From positions 62,001 through 126,000 of the forward strand of contig CADCTW010000001.1 in assembly GCA_902805735.1 (NCBI GenBank): a stretch of 64,000 bases of DNA. The letters are read 5' to 3'. Below are positions 34,298-42,976 of the stretch, piece by piece (position 1 is the stretch's first letter; each line of letters starts with the position of its first letter). The translations under genes and the position numbers were made by a program. The notes beneath the pieces are model-generated. The model worked only from the letters and a program-made list of their open reading frames with translations, was not told where the DNA came from and searched no databases. This stretch comes from an uncultured Gemmatimonadota bacterium (GTDB taxonomy: Bacteria; Gemmatimonadota; Gemmatimonadetes; Longimicrobiales; Longimicrobiaceae).

Positions 34298-36058
34298 ATG
34301 TCAGGCATCGAAGCACTCCTCGCGGGCAGGACGCTGGCGGACCGCTACAGGATCGAGGAAGTCATCGGCCGCGGGGGGATGGGCGCGGTGTACCGGGCCA
34401 CGGACGAGCGGCTGGGGCGGCCCGTCGCGCTCAAGGTGGTCACGGCCTCGGCGGGCGGCGATCCGGGGGCGCGGGGGCGGATGCGCGCGCGCTTCAGGCA
34501 CGAGGCCGCGTCCGCGGGGCGGCTGCCGCACCACCCCAACGTGGTGCCCGTCTACGACTACGGCACCGACGCCACGCTGGGGCTGGACTTCATCGTCATG
34601 GAGCTGCTGCGCGGCGAAGACCTGGCGTCGCGCCTGGCCCGCAGCGGCCCGCCCGCGCTGGGGACGTCGCTGCGCATCCTGCGCGAGGCGGCGCGGGGGG
34701 TGGCCGTGGGGCACCGCGCCGGGCTCATCCACCGCGACGTGAAGCCGGGGAACGTGTTCCTGGCGCAAGGCGACGACGCGCGCGAGATCCAGGTGCGCGT
34801 GCTGGACTTCGGCATCGCCAAGGCGGTGGCGGAGGAAGACACCTCCTCCGGCCTGACCCAGGACGGGCGTGCGCCGCTGTCGCCCGCGTACGCGTCGCCC
34901 GAGCAGCTCCGGGGCGAGCCGCGACTGACGCCCGCCTCGGACGTGTTCAGCCTGGGGGCGCTGGCCTTCCAGCTCCTCACGGGCCAGCGCCCCTTTACCG
35001 AGCAGGACCGCAACCGCTTCGCCGCGGGGATGGAGGTGCCGCTGCCCTCGCTGCGCGCGCGCAACCCCGTGGTGCCGCAGGAGGTGGACGCCCTGGTGGC
35101 CCGTGCGCTGGCGGCGAACCCGGCGGAGCGCTTCGAGAACGCGGGAGCCTTCGCGGACGCGCTGGACGCCGCCATCCGCCGCCTTCCCGAGGAAGCGGCG
35201 GGCGCGCGCGTCCCGGCCGGCGCGCCCATCCCCCCCGAAGACCGCGTGTACGGCGACGACCGCACCGTGCTGGCCGGCGCCGCGGACGACGACGACCGCA
35301 CCATGCTGGCGCCGCCGCTCTCCTCGGGGCCCATCCACCCGCGCAACGTGCCGCCCCCGGTCCGCCCGCCGCAGCCCGTGATCCCGCCGCGGCGCGTGCA
35401 GGAGCCGGAGCGCGGCGGGGCCGGGCGCGCCATGGCCGTGGGCGCGCTGCTGGTGGTGCTGGGGGGCGGCGGCGTCTTCGCCTACCAGCAGATGAACGCC
35501 GACGGCGGCGGGTCCGCGCGCCCCCTGTCCGAGCTCTCGGACTCCGCGCAGGCGGACAGCGCGGGGGGCGATTCCATCGACCCCACGGACGCGCTGGCGC
35601 TGAGCCTGGAGGGGCGGCGGGCGATGCAGGCGCGCGACTTCGAGGCGGCGGCGGACTTCTACCGCCGCGCCTCCGAGGCGGCGCCGGAGAACGTCAGCTA
35701 CCGCGACAACTACGCGTACGCGCTGCTGCAGCTCGGCCGCGGCGAGGAGGCGGAGCGGGTGCTGGTGGAGGCCATCCGCATCAACCCCAACTACGACCTG
35801 CTCCACAGCCACCTGGGCGACGCGCTCCTGGCCCGCGGCGACACGGCGGGCGCCATCCAGTCGTTCACCCGCTTCGTGCAGCTCACGCCGGACCGGGCGG
35901 CGCAGGGCACGGCCCAGCAGCGGATCCAGGCGCTCACGGCGGCCACGCAGCCCGCGCCCCCGCCGCCGCAGACCTTCGACACCCTGCCGGCCCCCACCCC
36001 TCTGCCCCCGGCGCCGGACACGACCAACGCGCCCCGCGACACCATCCGCATGCCGTGA
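34298..36058 (+). CDS. Ser/Thr protein kinase (PknB-like) with extracytoplasmic TPR domain
   Basis: 586 residues. Kinase domain 17-295: GRGGMG (24-29), K46 in VALK, HRD (145-147) KPGN, DFG (170-172), and activation segment SPAYASPEQLRG. Juxtamembrane part 300-375 is Pro-rich with two DDRTxLA motifs (T323 in DDRTVLAG and T335 in DDRTMLAP). One membrane span at 378-397, then outside a TPR region (about 430-545) and a Pro-rich end. It probably senses envelope state and phosphorylates cluster proteins, opposed by the PP2C. Confidence 0.93.
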   Translation: MSGIEALLAGRTLADRYRIEEVIGRGGMGAVYRATDERLGRPVALKVVTASAGGDPGARGRMRARFRHEAASAGRLPHHPNVVPVYDYGTDATLGLDFIVMELLRGEDLASRLARSGPPALGTSLRILREAARGVAVGHRAGLIHRDVKPGNVFLAQGDDAREIQVRVLDFGIAKAVAEEDTSSGLTQDGRAPLSPAYASPEQLRGEPRLTPASDVFSLGALAFQLLTGQRPFTEQDRNRFAAGMEVPLPSLRARNPVVPQEVDALVARALAANPAERFENAGAFADALDAAIRRLPEEAAGARVPAGAPIPPEDRVYGDDRTVLAGAADDDDRTMLAPPLSSGPIHPRNVPPPVRPPQPVIPPRRVQEPERGGAGRAMAVGALLVVLGGGGVFAYQQMNADGGGSARPLSELSDSAQADSAGGDSIDPTDALALSLEGRRAMQARDFEAAADFYRRASEAAPENVSYRDNYAYALLQLGRGEEAERVLVEAIRINPNYDLLHSHLGDALLARGDTAGAIQSFTRFVQLTPDRAAQGTAQQRIQALTAATQPAPPPPQTFDTLPAPTPLPPAPDTTNAPRDTIRMP

Positions 36059-36345
36059 TGGAGGAGCGGCGCATGACGGTGCACGGCACGGGGCGGGTGG
36101 TCCTCCCCGCCTACGGCCTGGCGGATGCCGAGCACCAGGTGGAAAAGGAGCTGGAGGAAGCGTGGCCCGGCTGCCGCGCCGAGGTGCTGGACGTGGCGCG
36201 CACCGACGACCGCGCCCGCATCGTGGAGGAGTTCGCCGTACGCTACAGAGTGCGCGGAACCGTCGCCAAGACCGATGGCCTCCGCTCCCTCCGCGAGCGC
36301 TTCTCCGGCACCCGGTTCTCGGGCATCTCCTGGGACGTCATTTAG
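36058..36345 (+). CDS. Small conserved protein, unknown
   Basis: 95 residues. ATG 36058 overlaps the kinase stop by one base (a GTG at 36055 is the alternative), so it is probably co-translated with the kinase. Sequence VLPAYGLADAEHQVEKELEE, CRAEVLDVART, RIVEEFAVRYRVRGTVAKTD suggests a small alpha/beta fold. No family recognised; the position suggests a role near the kinase. It ends 2 bp before a family A hairpin. Confidence 0.7.
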   Translation: MEERRMTVHGTGRVVLPAYGLADAEHQVEKELEEAWPGCRAEVLDVARTDDRARIVEEFAVRYRVRGTVAKTDGLRSLRERFSGTRFSGISWDVI

Positions 36346-36347
36346 GA

Positions 36348-36414
36348 TCACACAGAGACACAGAGGCACAGAGAAAAACCCGTCTTTTCTCTGTGCCTCT
36401 GTGTCTCTGTGTGA
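36348..36414. repeat. Family A palindromic repeat, copy 15 (perfect hairpin)
   Basis: Perfect 30-bp arms, 36348-36377 and 36385-36414, with a 7-nt loop. It fills the gap between convergent stops: 2 bp from 36345 and 6 bp from 36421. Confidence 0.98.
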
Positions 36415-36420
36415 GCCCAA

Positions 36421-37236
36421 TCAGGTGGTGACCGTACCGGACCGGTAGCGCGTCAGCACCTCCACGAACACCTTGGACGAGCGGGCGAAGGCGCCGCGGC
36501 GGCGCAGCTCGGTGGGGCTGGCGCCCACGAACTTCTGCGTGACGCGGCGGAGGCCGCTGTCGGAAGAGTAGCCGCAGGCGTGGGCCACGGAGAGCACGGT
36601 GCGCCCCGGGTCGTCCAGCAGCTCGGCGGCGAGCAGGATGCGCATCCACGCCAGCAGCTTGCGCGGGGGCGGCAGCTCCGCGCGCTCGCACCAGCGCAGC
36701 AGGGTGCGGCGCGAGAGGTGGAGCTGGCGGGCCAGGTCGCGCCCGTGGCCGCCCACGGCCACCACCTCGGCCGCGGCGTCCACGATGGCGCGGGCGCGGC
36801 CGGGCGTGTCGGGCGGGAGCACCTGCTCCAGCAGCGCCTTCAGCGGGCGGCCCTGCGACGCGCGGAAGCGGTGCACCAGCGCGTCCGGCGTGTCGTCGTG
36901 GGCGATGGAGATCACCTGCACCACGCCCCACTTCCCCAGCGTGCGGAGGTCTTCCACGCGGTCGGCCCGCACCTCCAGCGCGGCGAACACCGGCATGGAG
37001 GGGAACTCCACCAGCAGGTTCTTGAGCGCCGGCGCCAGGGCGCGCTGCCCCTGCGCCTCCTCGTACGGGTTCACCACCACCAGCGCCGAGGGCGGAGAGT
37101 CGCGTACCGCGTCTTCCAGCGAGGGCCAGTCCGGGACCGACTGGAAGGTGTACTCCTTCCCCGCGACCTTGCGGACGCGCTCGCGAAAACTCTCGTCGCT
37201 GTGCAGAACCAGCAGGGGACGTGCGGCGATCTTCAT
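36421..37236 (-). CDS. AraC-type regulator with pseudo-receiver N-domain
   Basis: 271 residues. The N-domain (1-125) has a receiver-like alpha/beta pattern (PLLVLHSDESFRERV, SALVVVNPYEEAQG, VISIAHDD), but the phospho-acceptor Asp position reads VVVNPY, so phosphorylation is unlikely. The C-terminal AraC/HTH_18 domain includes LARQLHLSRRTLLRWCERAE and SVAHACGYSSDSGLRRVTQK. It is likely a DNA-binding regulator of unknown genes. A TPR gene lies 34 bp upstream on the same strand. Confidence 0.85.
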   Translation of the reverse strand: MKIAARPLLVLHSDESFRERVRKVAGKEYTFQSVPDWPSLEDAVRDSPPSALVVVNPYEEAQGQRALAPALKNLLVEFPSMPVFAALEVRADRVEDLRTLGKWGVVQVISIAHDDTPDALVHRFRASQGRPLKALLEQVLPPDTPGRARAIVDAAAEVVAVGGHGRDLARQLHLSRRTLLRWCERAELPPPRKLLAWMRILLAAELLDDPGRTVLSVAHACGYSSDSGLRRVTQKFVGASPTELRRRGAFARSSKVFVEVLTRYRSGTVTT

Positions 37237-37270
37237 GGGGTCGAGACCGGGTGAGGGGCGAAGTTACGGA

Positions 37271-38566
37271 TCAGCGGGACACCAGCGACGCGTGCAGCGA
37301 GCGCGCGAGGTCCGCGGCGAAGGCGTCCGACTCGTCGGGCGCGGCGGCACGGGCGGCGGGCGCCGTGCGCAAGCGGGCCGCGCGCGAGCGGCGGGACGAC
37401 TCCACCACCGCCTCGGCCGAGAGGAGGACCCGGGCCTCGCCGCGGTCACGCGCGATGCGGGCCGCGCGGTCGGCGGCGCGCTCGGCGCGCTCGAACTCAC
37501 CCACCTGCTCGGCGCCGTGCGCCAGCTCCAGCAGCACCTGGGCCGCGTTCTCCGTCTGGTCGTTGCGGGCCAGGCCGTCCCACACCTCGTCCCACGCCTG
37601 GTCGAAGCGGAGCCGGTCGCCCACGCCGGCGGCGGCGCGCACGATGTTGGCGAGCCCCACCATGCGGTCTTCGTGCCGCTTCAGGTGGGGGAGGAGCGCC
37701 TCGAACACGGTGAGCGCGGGCCCGAAGTGCCCCTGCTCCACCCACAGGTAGGCGATGTCGTGCGCCAGAACCGGGAGGCGCGGGTGCTCGGCGCCGTACG
37801 CCTCGAACGCGGCGCGGGCCAGCCGCTCCGCCTCGCCCGTGTTGGAGGCCGCGGTCGCGATCACGAACAGGTCGTGCAGCGCGCCGCCCTGGATCTGCCG
37901 CAGCGAGTGCCGCCGCGCCGCCCGCAGCGCGCGGATGTGGAAGCGCCGCGCCGCCGGGTAGTTGCCGCGCTGCACGTACAGGTTGCCCAGCCCCGAGAAG
38001 GCCAGCGCGTACGAGGTCCAGTCGCCGCTCTGCCGCGCCAGGGCGATGGCGCGGCGGAACCACGTCTCGGCGCGCGCGTACTCGGTGCGCCGCCGCGCGA
38101 TCCGCCCCACCGCGTACGCCGCCGCCGCGTCGTGCGGCACCGCCGCCGAAGCCGCCTGCGCGAAGGCGATGGAGGTGGCCGAGTGGCCGTTGGCGTCCGC
38201 CCAGGCGGCGACGTGCTGGCACGCCATGGCCACCGACTCCGGCCGCGCGGTGCCCGGGGCGCCCACCAGCCTCACCAGCCCGATCAGGGGCGTCTCGAGC
38301 TGCACTTCCACCTCGGCCTGGCGCAGCATGGCCAGCAGCGCCGCGTCCGCGCCGGGCACGAACACCTCGCCCCGCTCTTCCGGCGGGAGCGACCCCCACA
38401 GGTACACGTCGCGAACCACCTGCCAGAGCAGCGCCCCCAGCGGGTCTTTGAGCTCCTCCAGCACGCCCACGCCTTCGAAGGCTTCACCGCCGTGCGTAAT
38501 GGCGGGTGGAGTCCGCCACCGTCGGGTGGTGCGGCGAACGGGGGGAGTCATCCGCTTGGATCGCAT
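37271..38566 (-). CDS. TPR-repeat protein
   Basis: 431 residues from ATG 38566 (an in-frame ATG at 38551 is equally possible; neither has a good ribosome site). After about 50 residues with LLWQVVRDVYLWGSLPPEER, tetratricopeptide helices follow from about 115: AAAYAVGRIARRRTEYARAE, SYALAFSGLGNLYVQRGNYP, ALHDLFVIATAASNTGEAER, and further. Such proteins are common in this phylum beside AraC/PadR regulators. Function unknown; it may share a transcript with the regulator downstream. Confidence 0.8.
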   Translation of the reverse strand: MRSKRMTPPVRRTTRRWRTPPAITHGGEAFEGVGVLEELKDPLGALLWQVVRDVYLWGSLPPEERGEVFVPGADAALLAMLRQAEVEVQLETPLIGLVRLVGAPGTARPESVAMACQHVAAWADANGHSATSIAFAQAASAAVPHDAAAAYAVGRIARRRTEYARAETWFRRAIALARQSGDWTSYALAFSGLGNLYVQRGNYPAARRFHIRALRAARRHSLRQIQGGALHDLFVIATAASNTGEAERLARAAFEAYGAEHPRLPVLAHDIAYLWVEQGHFGPALTVFEALLPHLKRHEDRMVGLANIVRAAAGVGDRLRFDQAWDEVWDGLARNDQTENAAQVLLELAHGAEQVGEFERAERAADRAARIARDRGEARVLLSAEAVVESSRRSRAARLRTAPAARAAAPDESDAFAADLARSLHASLVSR

Positions 38567-39138
38567 TGGGTGGCCAGGGGGGGCAGGGCAGGAAAGAATG
38601 CCGTCGTGAGGCGGGTGGGCGCCCCATATGCTAACGCCCAAACCCAAGCCACGCCATAGTCTTTCGAGATCTGCCACCCTCGCGCGGTGCAGAATACAAC
38701 GCTTTCCCCGGCACGGCAAGTCCCAAAGCAATCGCGCAAGACTCTACTCGTGTGTACCGCTCCTTTGCTGCTCCCGCTCGCGGGCCGTGCGGTAACGGTA
38801 CCCAGGCTTTTGCGCCACGCTATACTGGCGCATACACCTGTAGGCCGCAGCGTACCGGTACTGGACCGCCAGCGTGCGTATCATTTGGCATCCCAATCTG
38901 TCGTGTTTGGGATGAAAGGTGAAATGTGAAGTTCGGATCGCGCGCGCTCCCGCAGCCCCAGCCAACGCGCGAATGGCGCCACTTTGGAGAGGGCCGGTGA
39001 AGCTGGTTTCCACGCCGCCCCTGGCCCAGACGGACTTACGGCCACATGATTGCGTGACCGCCGCGCAGCCGCCGGAAGGCCGGGGCGGCGGGCCCATCGT
39101 GCATCACCATCAACCCCCCGCGTCGGGAGGCTACACGC
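38567..39138. other. Long divergent intergenic region upstream of malate synthase
   Basis: No gene supported. Contains an isolated -10-like TATACT at 38821-38826 without a convincing -35, an 8-bp inverted repeat at 38889-38914, and GGGAGG before the malate synthase start. It probably holds the promoters of both divergent genes. Confidence 0.5.
38889..38914. promoter_or_regulatory. Inverted repeat CATCCCAA/TTGGGATG
   Basis: CATCCCAA (38889-38896) and TTGGGATG (38907-38914) with a 10-bp spacer, 225 bp upstream of malate synthase in a region of lower GC. Candidate regulator site. Confidence 0.4.
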
Positions 39139-40731
39139 ATGTCTACGCTGGATGTGCCGGGAACGGAGAGCGTGAGGGTGATGGGCGAGGAGACGGCCGC
39201 CAGCGCGCGCGTGCTGACCCGTGAGGCACTGGAATTCGTGGCGGCCCTCCACCGCCGCTTCAACCCCGTCCGCGAGGAGCTCCTGCGGGCGCGCGACGCC
39301 CGCCAGGCGGAGCTGGACGCGGGCGCCGAGCCCACCTTCCCGCCGGAGACGGCGGAGGTGCGCGAGGGCGACTGGCGCGTGGCCCCCACCCCGCCCGACC
39401 TGCAGGACCGGCGCGTGGAGATCACGGGGCCCACCGACGCCAAGATGGTAATCAACGCCCTCAATTCCGGCGCTTCCTGCTTCATGGCCGACTTCGAGGA
39501 CGCCCTCTCCCCCACGTGGAAGAACGTCGTGGAGGGGCAGGCCAACATGCAGGACGCGGTGCGGCGCACCCTGAGCTTCTCCAGCGGCGACAAGGAGTAC
39601 CGGCTGGGCGACCGGCTGGCCGTGCTCATCGTGCGGCCGCGCGGGTGGCACCTCCACGAGCGGCACGTGCAGGTGGACGGCCAGGCCGTCTCCGCGTCGC
39701 TCTTCGACTTCGGGATGTACTTCTTCCACAACGCCAGGGAGCTGATGGAGCGGGGCTCGGGGCCCTACTTCTACCTCCCCAAGCTGGAGGGGCACCGCGA
39801 GGCGCGGCTGTGGAACGACGTCTTCCTGTTCGCCCAGGAGCGGCTGGGCGTGCCGCGTGGGACGATCCGCGCCACGGTGCTGATCGAGACGATCCTGGCC
39901 GCGTTCGAGATGGACGAGATCCTGTACGAGCTGCGCGAGCACGCGGCCGGGCTCAACGCGGGGCGGTGGGACTACATCTTCAGCGTGATCAAGAAGTTCA
40001 GGGCGCGCGGCGACTTCGTGCTGCCGGACCGGGTGCAGGTGACGATGGCCGTGCCCTTCATGAAGTGCTACGCCGAGCTGCTGGTGAAGACGTGCCACCG
40101 CCGCGGCGCGCACGCCATGGGCGGGATGGCGGCCTTCATCCCCAGCCGCCGCGACCCGGAGGTGAACCGCGTGGCCATGGCCAAGGTCACGGAGGACAAG
40201 GCGCGCGAGGCCGGGCAGGGCTTCGACGGGACGTGGGTGGCGCACCCGGACCTGGTGCCCATCGCGCGCGCGGAGTTCGACCGGGTGCTGGGCGACCGCC
40301 CCAACCAGAAGGACAGGCAGGGCGACGCCAACGTGCGGCCGCGCGACCTGCTGGGCACGGGGGTCGCCGACGGGCGCATCACCGAGGCGGGGGTGAGGCT
40401 CAACGTGGGCGTGGCGCTGCAGTACCTGGAGGCGTGGCTGCGCGGCAACGGCGCGGTGGCCATCAACAACCTGATGGAGGATGCCGCCACCGCCGAGATC
40501 TCGCGCGCGCAGCTCTGGCAGTGGATCCGCAACCGCTCGCCCCTGGACGACGCCGGCGCCATGACGCCGGACGTGTACACCCGCATCCGCAAGGAGGAGA
40601 TGGATCGCCTGCGCGCCGCCGGCCTGGACACGCCGGAGCTGGAGAAGGCGTGTCGTCTGCTGAACGAGCTGGTGCTGGGCAACGAGTTCATCCCGTTCCT
40701 CACCCTGCCGGCCTACCCGCACCTGGGGTAA
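39139..40731 (+). CDS. aceB: Malate synthase A
   Basis: 530 residues; condenses glyoxylate and acetyl-CoA to malate in the glyoxylate shunt. Motifs: [33 protein letters not shown] with the catalytic Arg (166-168), [20 protein letters not shown] (Mg ligand Glu), [22 protein letters not shown] and the catalytic Asp in [19 protein letters not shown]. Length fits the A isoform. ATG 39139 has GGGAGG upstream. No isocitrate lyase gene is in the window. Confidence 0.97.
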   Translation: MSTLDVPGTESVRVMGEETAASARVLTREALEFVAALHRRFNPVREELLRARDARQAELDAGAEPTFPPETAEVREGDWRVAPTPPDLQDRRVEITGPTDAKMVINALNSGASCFMADFEDALSPTWKNVVEGQANMQDAVRRTLSFSSGDKEYRLGDRLAVLIVRPRGWHLHERHVQVDGQAVSASLFDFGMYFFHNARELMERGSGPYFYLPKLEGHREARLWNDVFLFAQERLGVPRGTIRATVLIETILAAFEMDEILYELREHAAGLNAGRWDYIFSVIKKFRARGDFVLPDRVQVTMAVPFMKCYAELLVKTCHRRGAHAMGGMAAFIPSRRDPEVNRVAMAKVTEDKAREAGQGFDGTWVAHPDLVPIARAEFDRVLGDRPNQKDRQGDANVRPRDLLGTGVADGRITEAGVRLNVGVALQYLEAWLRGNGAVAINNLMEDAATAEISRAQLWQWIRNRSPLDDAGAMTPDVYTRIRKEEMDRLRAAGLDTPELEKACRLLNELVLGNEFIPFLTLPAYPHLG

Positions 40732-40798
40732 ACTCATCCAGGGACACGGAGGCACGGAGAAGAACCGGTCTTCGTGCCTCTGTGTCTCCGTGTGAGTT
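40732..40798. repeat. Family A palindromic repeat, copy 16 (full, diverged)
   Basis: Starts immediately after the malate synthase TAA. The left arm is diverged (CCAGGGACACGGAGG); the right arm is better conserved. It has a GAAGAACCGGTCTTC inner stem. Confidence 0.85.
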
Positions 40799-40858
40799 TG
40801 CCGTTTGGGGGAGCGGGAGCGTAGCTTCCGGCCCGGCACGACTCACCTGAGGAAGACG

Positions 40859-41206
40859 ATGAACTACGAGACGACTGTGCGGGTGGTGGCCGAGGGCTCC
40901 CACCGGCCCCTTCCCGGCCTGCGGGTTTCCCTCTTCGACCACGACCGCTTCTCCAAAGACGACCTGCTCGGCACCGGCACCACGGACGGGGCGGGCGAGT
41001 TCCACTTCGAGTACCACACCCGCGACTTCGCCGACCTGGAGGACCGCGTCTCCGGCTCGCTCCCCGACCTGTACTGCGTGGTGTACGCGGCGGACGGCTC
41101 CGAGCTTTTCTCCAACCAGCCGCAGGCGCTGGACAACACCCCGCGCCGCGTGATGGTGGTGGAGGTGGGCGCCGACGTGGTCGCGCGGCACGGCCTCGCC
41201 GGCTGA
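40859..41206 (+). CDS. Small transthyretin-like beta-sandwich protein
   Basis: 115 residues from ATG 40859 with GAGGAAG before it. Beta-rich sequence: TVRVVAEGSHRPLPGLRVSL, LLGTGTTDGAGEFHFEYH and DLYCVVYAADGSELFSN, resembling a transthyretin-like or carboxypeptidase-regulatory domain that stands alone. No signal peptide is visible. It is followed after 3 bp by a glycosyltransferase gene, so probably one transcript. Function unknown. Confidence 0.75.
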   Translation: MNYETTVRVVAEGSHRPLPGLRVSLFDHDRFSKDDLLGTGTTDGAGEFHFEYHTRDFADLEDRVSGSLPDLYCVVYAADGSELFSNQPQALDNTPRRVMVVEVGADVVARHGLAG

Positions 41207-41209
41207 ACC

Positions 41210-41992
41210 GTGGCGGACGGACCGTTCCTCTCCGTGATCGTACCGGTCTACAACGAGGCGGAGGCGGTGCGCGCGTCGGTGGAACGGCTGCGCTCGGTGC
41301 CCCTGCACATGGAGGTGATCTGCGTGGACGACGCGTCCACCGACGGCTCGGCGCGGGTGCTGGACGAGATGCACCGCGACGGGCTCGTCGACGTGCTCAT
41401 CCGGCAGCCGCGCAACCAGGGCAAGGGCGCCGCGGTGCGCGCCGGGATCGCGCGGGCGGGCGGCGACGTGCTCGTCATCCACGACGCGGACCTGGAGTAC
41501 GATCCCTTCGACCTCCCGCGCCTCCTGGAGCCCATCGCCGACGGGCGAGCGGACGCCGTGTTCGGCAGCCGCTTCCTGGGGAGCCCGCGCCGGGTGCTGT
41601 ACTTCTGGCACCGCGTGGGGAACGGGCTGCTGACCCTGTTCTCCAACATGATGACGGACCTGAACCTCACCGACATGGAGACGTGCTACAAGATGGCGCG
41701 CACGGACCTGGTGAGGAGCCTTCCCCTACGCTCCACCCGGTTCGGCATCGAGGTGGAGCTGACGGCGCGCCTGTCCCAGTCGCGCGCCCGCATCTACGAG
41801 GTTCCCATCAGCTACGCCGGCCGCACCTACGACGAGGGCAAGAAGATCGGCTGGAAGGACGGCATCGCGGCCATCACCCACATCCTCCGCTACAACCTTT
41901 TCCGCGCCGGCACCCCCGTGTACCTGCCGCCCGCCGGCGCCACGCACCCCGCCGCCCACGCTCGCCAGGTGGAATCGCTGCGCCATGACTGA
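41210..41992 (+). CDS. Family 2 glycosyltransferase (DPM1-like)
   Basis: 260 residues, GTG start. GT-A fold: LSVIVPVYNEAEAVRASVER, CVDDASTDGS, RNQGKGAAVRAGIARAGGDV, the DxD-type HDADLEYDP, and AVFGSRFLGSPRR; further TDMETCYKMAR and GIEVELTARL, typical of dolichol/polyprenyl-phosphate sugar transferases. No C-terminal membrane spans. It likely makes polyprenyl-phosphate sugars for glycan assembly. The C-terminus is Pro/Ala/His-rich. Confidence 0.92.
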   Translation: MADGPFLSVIVPVYNEAEAVRASVERLRSVPLHMEVICVDDASTDGSARVLDEMHRDGLVDVLIRQPRNQGKGAAVRAGIARAGGDVLVIHDADLEYDPFDLPRLLEPIADGRADAVFGSRFLGSPRRVLYFWHRVGNGLLTLFSNMMTDLNLTDMETCYKMARTDLVRSLPLRSTRFGIEVELTARLSQSRARIYEVPISYAGRTYDEGKKIGWKDGIAAITHILRYNLFRAGTPVYLPPAGATHPAAHARQVESLRHD

Positions 41993-42340
41993 CCCCTGTT
42001 CCTGCTGATGGCGGGGTGCGGCCTGGCCCATCTGGTCGCGGCCCGGCAGCCCTCGCGACGTTGAGCTGGCCCGAAGGTGCTTGCCCCAGGTCCTGATCCG
42101 ACAAGATGAAGCGCCGAACCCGTGAGGCCGCAGCCCGGGACGCGTCGGAGCCGATTTGCGCGGAGGGCACGGGGTAATCGACAGCACGCAAACAGAGAGC
42201 TTGCGCGACAGCACCAGTGGTCTCACATTCCGGACACATGGCCTCACATACCGGACGTGTGGCCACGCATACGGGCCACCTCGCGCCAGGTCCGAGACGG
42301 CTGTGGTGACATCGAGATCTCGTGACCATCCGCAAGTAAA
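41993..42340. other. Intergenic region before the MNT-HEPN pair
   Basis: No gene supported. Contains the iterated 21-bp motif at 42222-42284 and lower GC than the neighbourhood. Confidence 0.5.
42222..42284. repeat. Three degenerate 21-bp tandem iterations
   Basis: Units at 42222, 42243 and 42264 with core CTCACATWCCGGAC (third unit CACGCATACGGGCCAC, more degenerate). They lie 57-119 bp upstream of the MNT gene. They could be an operator array or a trace of a mobile element. Confidence 0.5.
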
Positions 42341-42976
42341 ATGCTCTTCACCCCCCTCGACAGCATCCTTTCCTCAGGGGTTCGCGTACGCGTGCTACGC
42401 GCGCTCGCCGACGCGCGGCATGCCATGTCCGGACGCGAAGTCGCGCGGCTCGCACGTGCCGGGAGATCAATGACACAGCACGTACTGGGGGAGTTCGCGG
42501 AATTGGCGATCGTATTGGCCGAGACGACTCCTGCCCAGCATCTCTACCGCCTCAATGACCAGCATCGGCTTGTGCGCGATGGGATTCTTCCGCTCTTCCG
42601 CGCGGAGCGGCAGCGGGTCGCCGACCTTTTCGCGGAGATAAAGCGTATCCTCGCGGAGGACGCCGGAGCAGAGACGGGAGGTGTTCTGACGGCGTACGTA
42701 TTTGGCAGCGCGGCCCGTGGTGACGATGCCCCGGGCAGCGACCTTGACCTTCTCGTGCTCACCCGGAGCGCGCTGGATGCCGAGGCGGTGCACGACCTTC
42801 TCTCCGGTCACGCGCCAGCACTCCGGGCGTGCTTCGGCGTGGCTCTCTCACCTGTGGTGATGGATGCATCCGGGGCGCGTCGGCAGGCCGCGGGCGAGGA
42901 CAGCTTCCTCCGGAACGCCGTCCGCGATGGGCGCCGGGTGTATGGACAACCCCTCGAGGACCTTCTCCATGGTTAA
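42341..42976 (+). CDS. MNT-type nucleotidyltransferase with winged helix (antitoxin-like)
   Basis: 211 residues. N-domain 1-80 is a winged helix (SSGVRVRVLRALADARHAMS, GREVARLARAGRSMTQHVLG). The nucleotidyltransferase core has G122-S123 in YVFGSAARGD and the metal-binding D134/D136 in GSDLDLLVL. Such MNT domains act as antitoxins that modify HEPN toxins with AMP. The HEPN-like gene overlaps by 8 bp, supporting an MNT-HEPN pair. Gene composition is less GC-biased than its neighbours, suggesting acquisition. Confidence 0.88.
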   Translation: MLFTPLDSILSSGVRVRVLRALADARHAMSGREVARLARAGRSMTQHVLGEFAELAIVLAETTPAQHLYRLNDQHRLVRDGILPLFRAERQRVADLFAEIKRILAEDAGAETGGVLTAYVFGSAARGDDAPGSDLDLLVLTRSALDAEAVHDLLSGHAPALRACFGVALSPVVMDASGARRQAAGEDSFLRNAVRDGRRVYGQPLEDLLHG

